DNA of 64,000 nucleotides from DASQUK01 sp046726215 (GTDB lineage: Bacteria; Actinomycetota; Acidimicrobiia; Acidimicrobiales; VFJN01): positions 1 through 64,000 of the forward strand of contig JBKPAA010000040.1 of assembly GCA_046726215.1 (NCBI GenBank), in the 5' to 3' direction. The position numbers and the translations under genes are program-made. Shown piece by piece: positions 62,841-64,000 of the stretch. Numbering within the stretch: position 1 is the stretch's first letter; every line of letters starts with the position of its first letter. The notes under the pieces were generated by a model, which was not told where the DNA came from, made no database searches, and saw nothing but the letters and a program-made list of their open reading frames with translations.

Positions 62841-63575
62841 CTAAAGGTCTGTGATCGCCTTGAACGCCTCACCGCGGGCGACGTGGGCGAGACTGCCGTG
62901 GGCCGCGAGCCGATCCCGCACCCGGGCACGGAAGGCGGCCAGCTGGGCCTCGCCCGCGGCGGATTCGGTCTCCACGAACATCGTCGAGCGCAGCTGGCTG
63001 CGGTGGGCCTCGAGCGCGGCCAGCTTGCGGGCCACGGATTCGTCGTCGACCTCCTCCACGTGGTCCGGTTCGTCCGCCTCGAACAGCAGCAGTGCCGCCG
63101 GGCGGTGATGCTCGACGGACTGTTCGGGGAAGAAGTGGGGATCGCGGGCGGCGACGATGCCGTCCACGGTGAGGAACCCGGCGTGGCGGTGGTCCGGGTG
63201 GAGTCGGTAGCGCCTCCAGGGGTCGTGGCCCAGCACCACCTCGGGGCGCAGTCGCCGGATCCAGTAGGCGACATGCCCGCGCTGTCGCAGCCCCGACTCC
63301 AGCTCGCCGTCCGGCCATCGCAGGAACACCACCTCCCCGGTGGCACCCAGGGCCTTGGCGGCGTCGCGCTGCTCATCCTGCCGTTGGGCCACGAGCTCGG
63401 TGAGGTCCTGGCGGGGATCCCAGGTGCCCTTGGACCCGTCGGTGCACACGAGATGGTGGACGACGCAGCCGTCGGCGGCCCACTTCGCCAGGGTGGCGCC
63501 GCAGCCGAATTCGATGTCGTCGGGGTGGGCGCCGATCCCCAGCGCGGTGGCGGGGGTCGGGAGGTTCAGGCCCAT
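62841..63575 (-). CDS. PIG-L/LmbE family deacetylase
   Basis: 244 residues. The zinc motif GIGAHPDDIEFGCGATLA (His and two Asp, about 14-31) and the second metal site LHPDHRHAGFLTVDG mark an N-acetylglucosaminyl-phosphatidylinositol or mycothiol-type deacetylase (MshB/Mca/BshB family). CTDGSKGTWD and WPDGELES are also typical. Whether it acts in mycothiol metabolism or on another amide is open. It overlaps the upstream cofC-like gene by 10 bases. Confidence 0.92.
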   Translation of the reverse strand: MGLNLPTPATALGIGAHPDDIEFGCGATLAKWAADGCVVHHLVCTDGSKGTWDPRQDLTELVAQRQDEQRDAAKALGATGEVVFLRWPDGELESGLRQRGHVAYWIRRLRPEVVLGHDPWRRYRLHPDHRHAGFLTVDGIVAARDPHFFPEQSVEHHRPAALLLFEADEPDHVEEVDDESVARKLAALEAHRSQLRSTMFVETESAAGEAQLAAFRARVRDRLAAHGSLAHVARGEAFKAITDL

Positions 63576-64000
63576 GCTTCCCGACGGCTCGGGACCTGCC
63601 CGATCGCGCTCGGGCGTGCGTCAGGGCCGGCCTCGCTCGGCCATGCGAGGTCCGCCGGCAGGTCGACGTCCCAGGCCAGGCGGTCGTCGCGCACGATGCG
63701 TGCGGGCAGGTCGCGCTGCTTGGCCTCCGTGCGGTGGCGAGCAAACGAGCCGGCGCCGTACGAGAACCGAAAACTCACGTCGGTCGGTAGCGCCAGCACG
63801 TTGGTGCCGTCGAACCGGCGGTCGGGCACCAGGGTCACCCCCGGGAACTCCGCCAGCCAGTCGAGCCTCGTCGCCAAGGGCAGGTCCGCGTGGGCCACCA
63901 CCGCCATCGGCACCCCGTCGACGCCGAGCGCCGCCACCCCGTCGGCAACTGCGCCGTTGAGCCCCCGCCCCGGACACCAAACCACGCGGGCGCCGGCTGC
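63566..64000 (-). CDS. 2-phospho-L-lactate/phosphoenolpyruvate guanylyltransferase CofC/FbiD (N-terminus beyond the right edge)
   Basis: The last 140-odd residues are visible: GLNGAVADGVAALG, VAHADLPLATRLDWLAEF (nucleotidyltransferase acidic motif), VLVPDRRFDGTNVLALPTD and the substrate-loop SYGAGSFARHRTEAKQRDLPARIV. These match CofC/FbiD, which activates 2-phospholactate or PEP with GTP in coenzyme F420 synthesis. The N-terminus with the GTP-binding loop lies outside. It supports an F420-using organism and so F420 use by the LLM enzymes here. Confidence 0.88.
   Translation of the reverse strand, partial: AAGARVVWCPGRGLNGAVADGVAALGVDGVPMAVVAHADLPLATRLDWLAEFPGVTLVPDRRFDGTNVLALPTDVSFRFSYGAGSFARHRTEAKQRDLPARIVRDDRLAWDVDLPADLAWPSEAGPDARPSAIGQVPSRREAWA

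Overview
The window is GC-rich throughout, densely packed and full of 4-base start/stop overlaps and GTG/TTG starts, which points to an actinobacterium. Several features fit the class Acidimicrobiia or a close relative: acyl-CoA dehydrogenases in number, luciferase-like (LLM) oxidoreductases beside a coenzyme F420 enzyme (CofC/FbiD, cut by the right edge), an Rpf-type cell-wall hydrolase, a DUF222 (13E12-type) remnant, and many apparently leaderless genes with a TAnnnT box 6-7 bases before the start codon. The taxonomic placement is an inference from gene content; no 16S rRNA or tRNA gene was seen.

Layout. 1-1414: end of a membrane protein, two small unknown genes, and debris joining a DUF222 gene to a phage HK97-type capsid end. 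1431-1718: intergenic stretch with two strong inverted repeats and a KstR-like operator. 1719-7601: a five-gene catabolic operon (two different acyl-CoA dehydrogenases, 3-hydroxyacyl-CoA dehydrogenase, a biotin-carrier/carboxyltransferase fusion, an SDR). 7606-10066: MFS exporter and a further acyl-CoA dehydrogenase. 10139-12943: SsuABC/TauABC-type importer. 13100-14206: secreted esterase. 14261-22007: TetR regulator followed by a condensed branched-chain-amino-acid-type ABC system made of only three polypeptides: a LivH-LivM fusion, an MFS-LivF-LivG fusion, and a membrane-anchored binding protein.

22054-25193: DUF445 membrane protein, an endonuclease/exonuclease/phosphatase-fold enzyme, a thioesterase. 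25278-31469: TPP riboswitch and seven thiamine genes, thiC-thiE-thiO-thiS-thiG-thiE2-thiD, nearly all translationally overlapping. 31466-34995 (minus): ABC1-type kinase, a Cas4/AddB-like Fe-S PD-(D/E)XK nuclease, and a paralogue that kept the Fe-S cysteines but lost the nuclease residues. 35091-47726: DoxX, mannosyltransferase-like membrane protein, VOC protein, a triad-less isochorismatase, LLM enzymes, TetR, SDR, AhpD-like and EthD proteins, two TldD/PmbA proteins, a HAD phosphatase, Tag glycosylase. 47815-49631: a 59-residue protein and a FadD19-like acyl-CoA synthetase. 49669-55359: unknown proteins, a multi-spanning membrane protein, a methyltransferase, an Rpf-type protein. 55586-60633: DnaQ-fold exonuclease, PhoH/PIN ATPase, LutABC lactate oxidation proteins. 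60690-64000: HIT protein, YqgE/AlgH, methyltransferase, PIG-L deacetylase and partial CofC.

Two themes cut across the genes. First, a family of about 47-base palindromic elements occurs at least four times (4053, 19314, 25201, 43713); one copy lies inside the MFS-LivF-LivG gene and encodes the linker between its two ATPase domains. Second, at least 13 genes look leaderless. The least conventional gene arrangements are the MFS-LivF-LivG transporter and the Fe-S nuclease/pseudonuclease pair. Coordinates and motifs were read by eye; no alignment, profile search or folding program was run.
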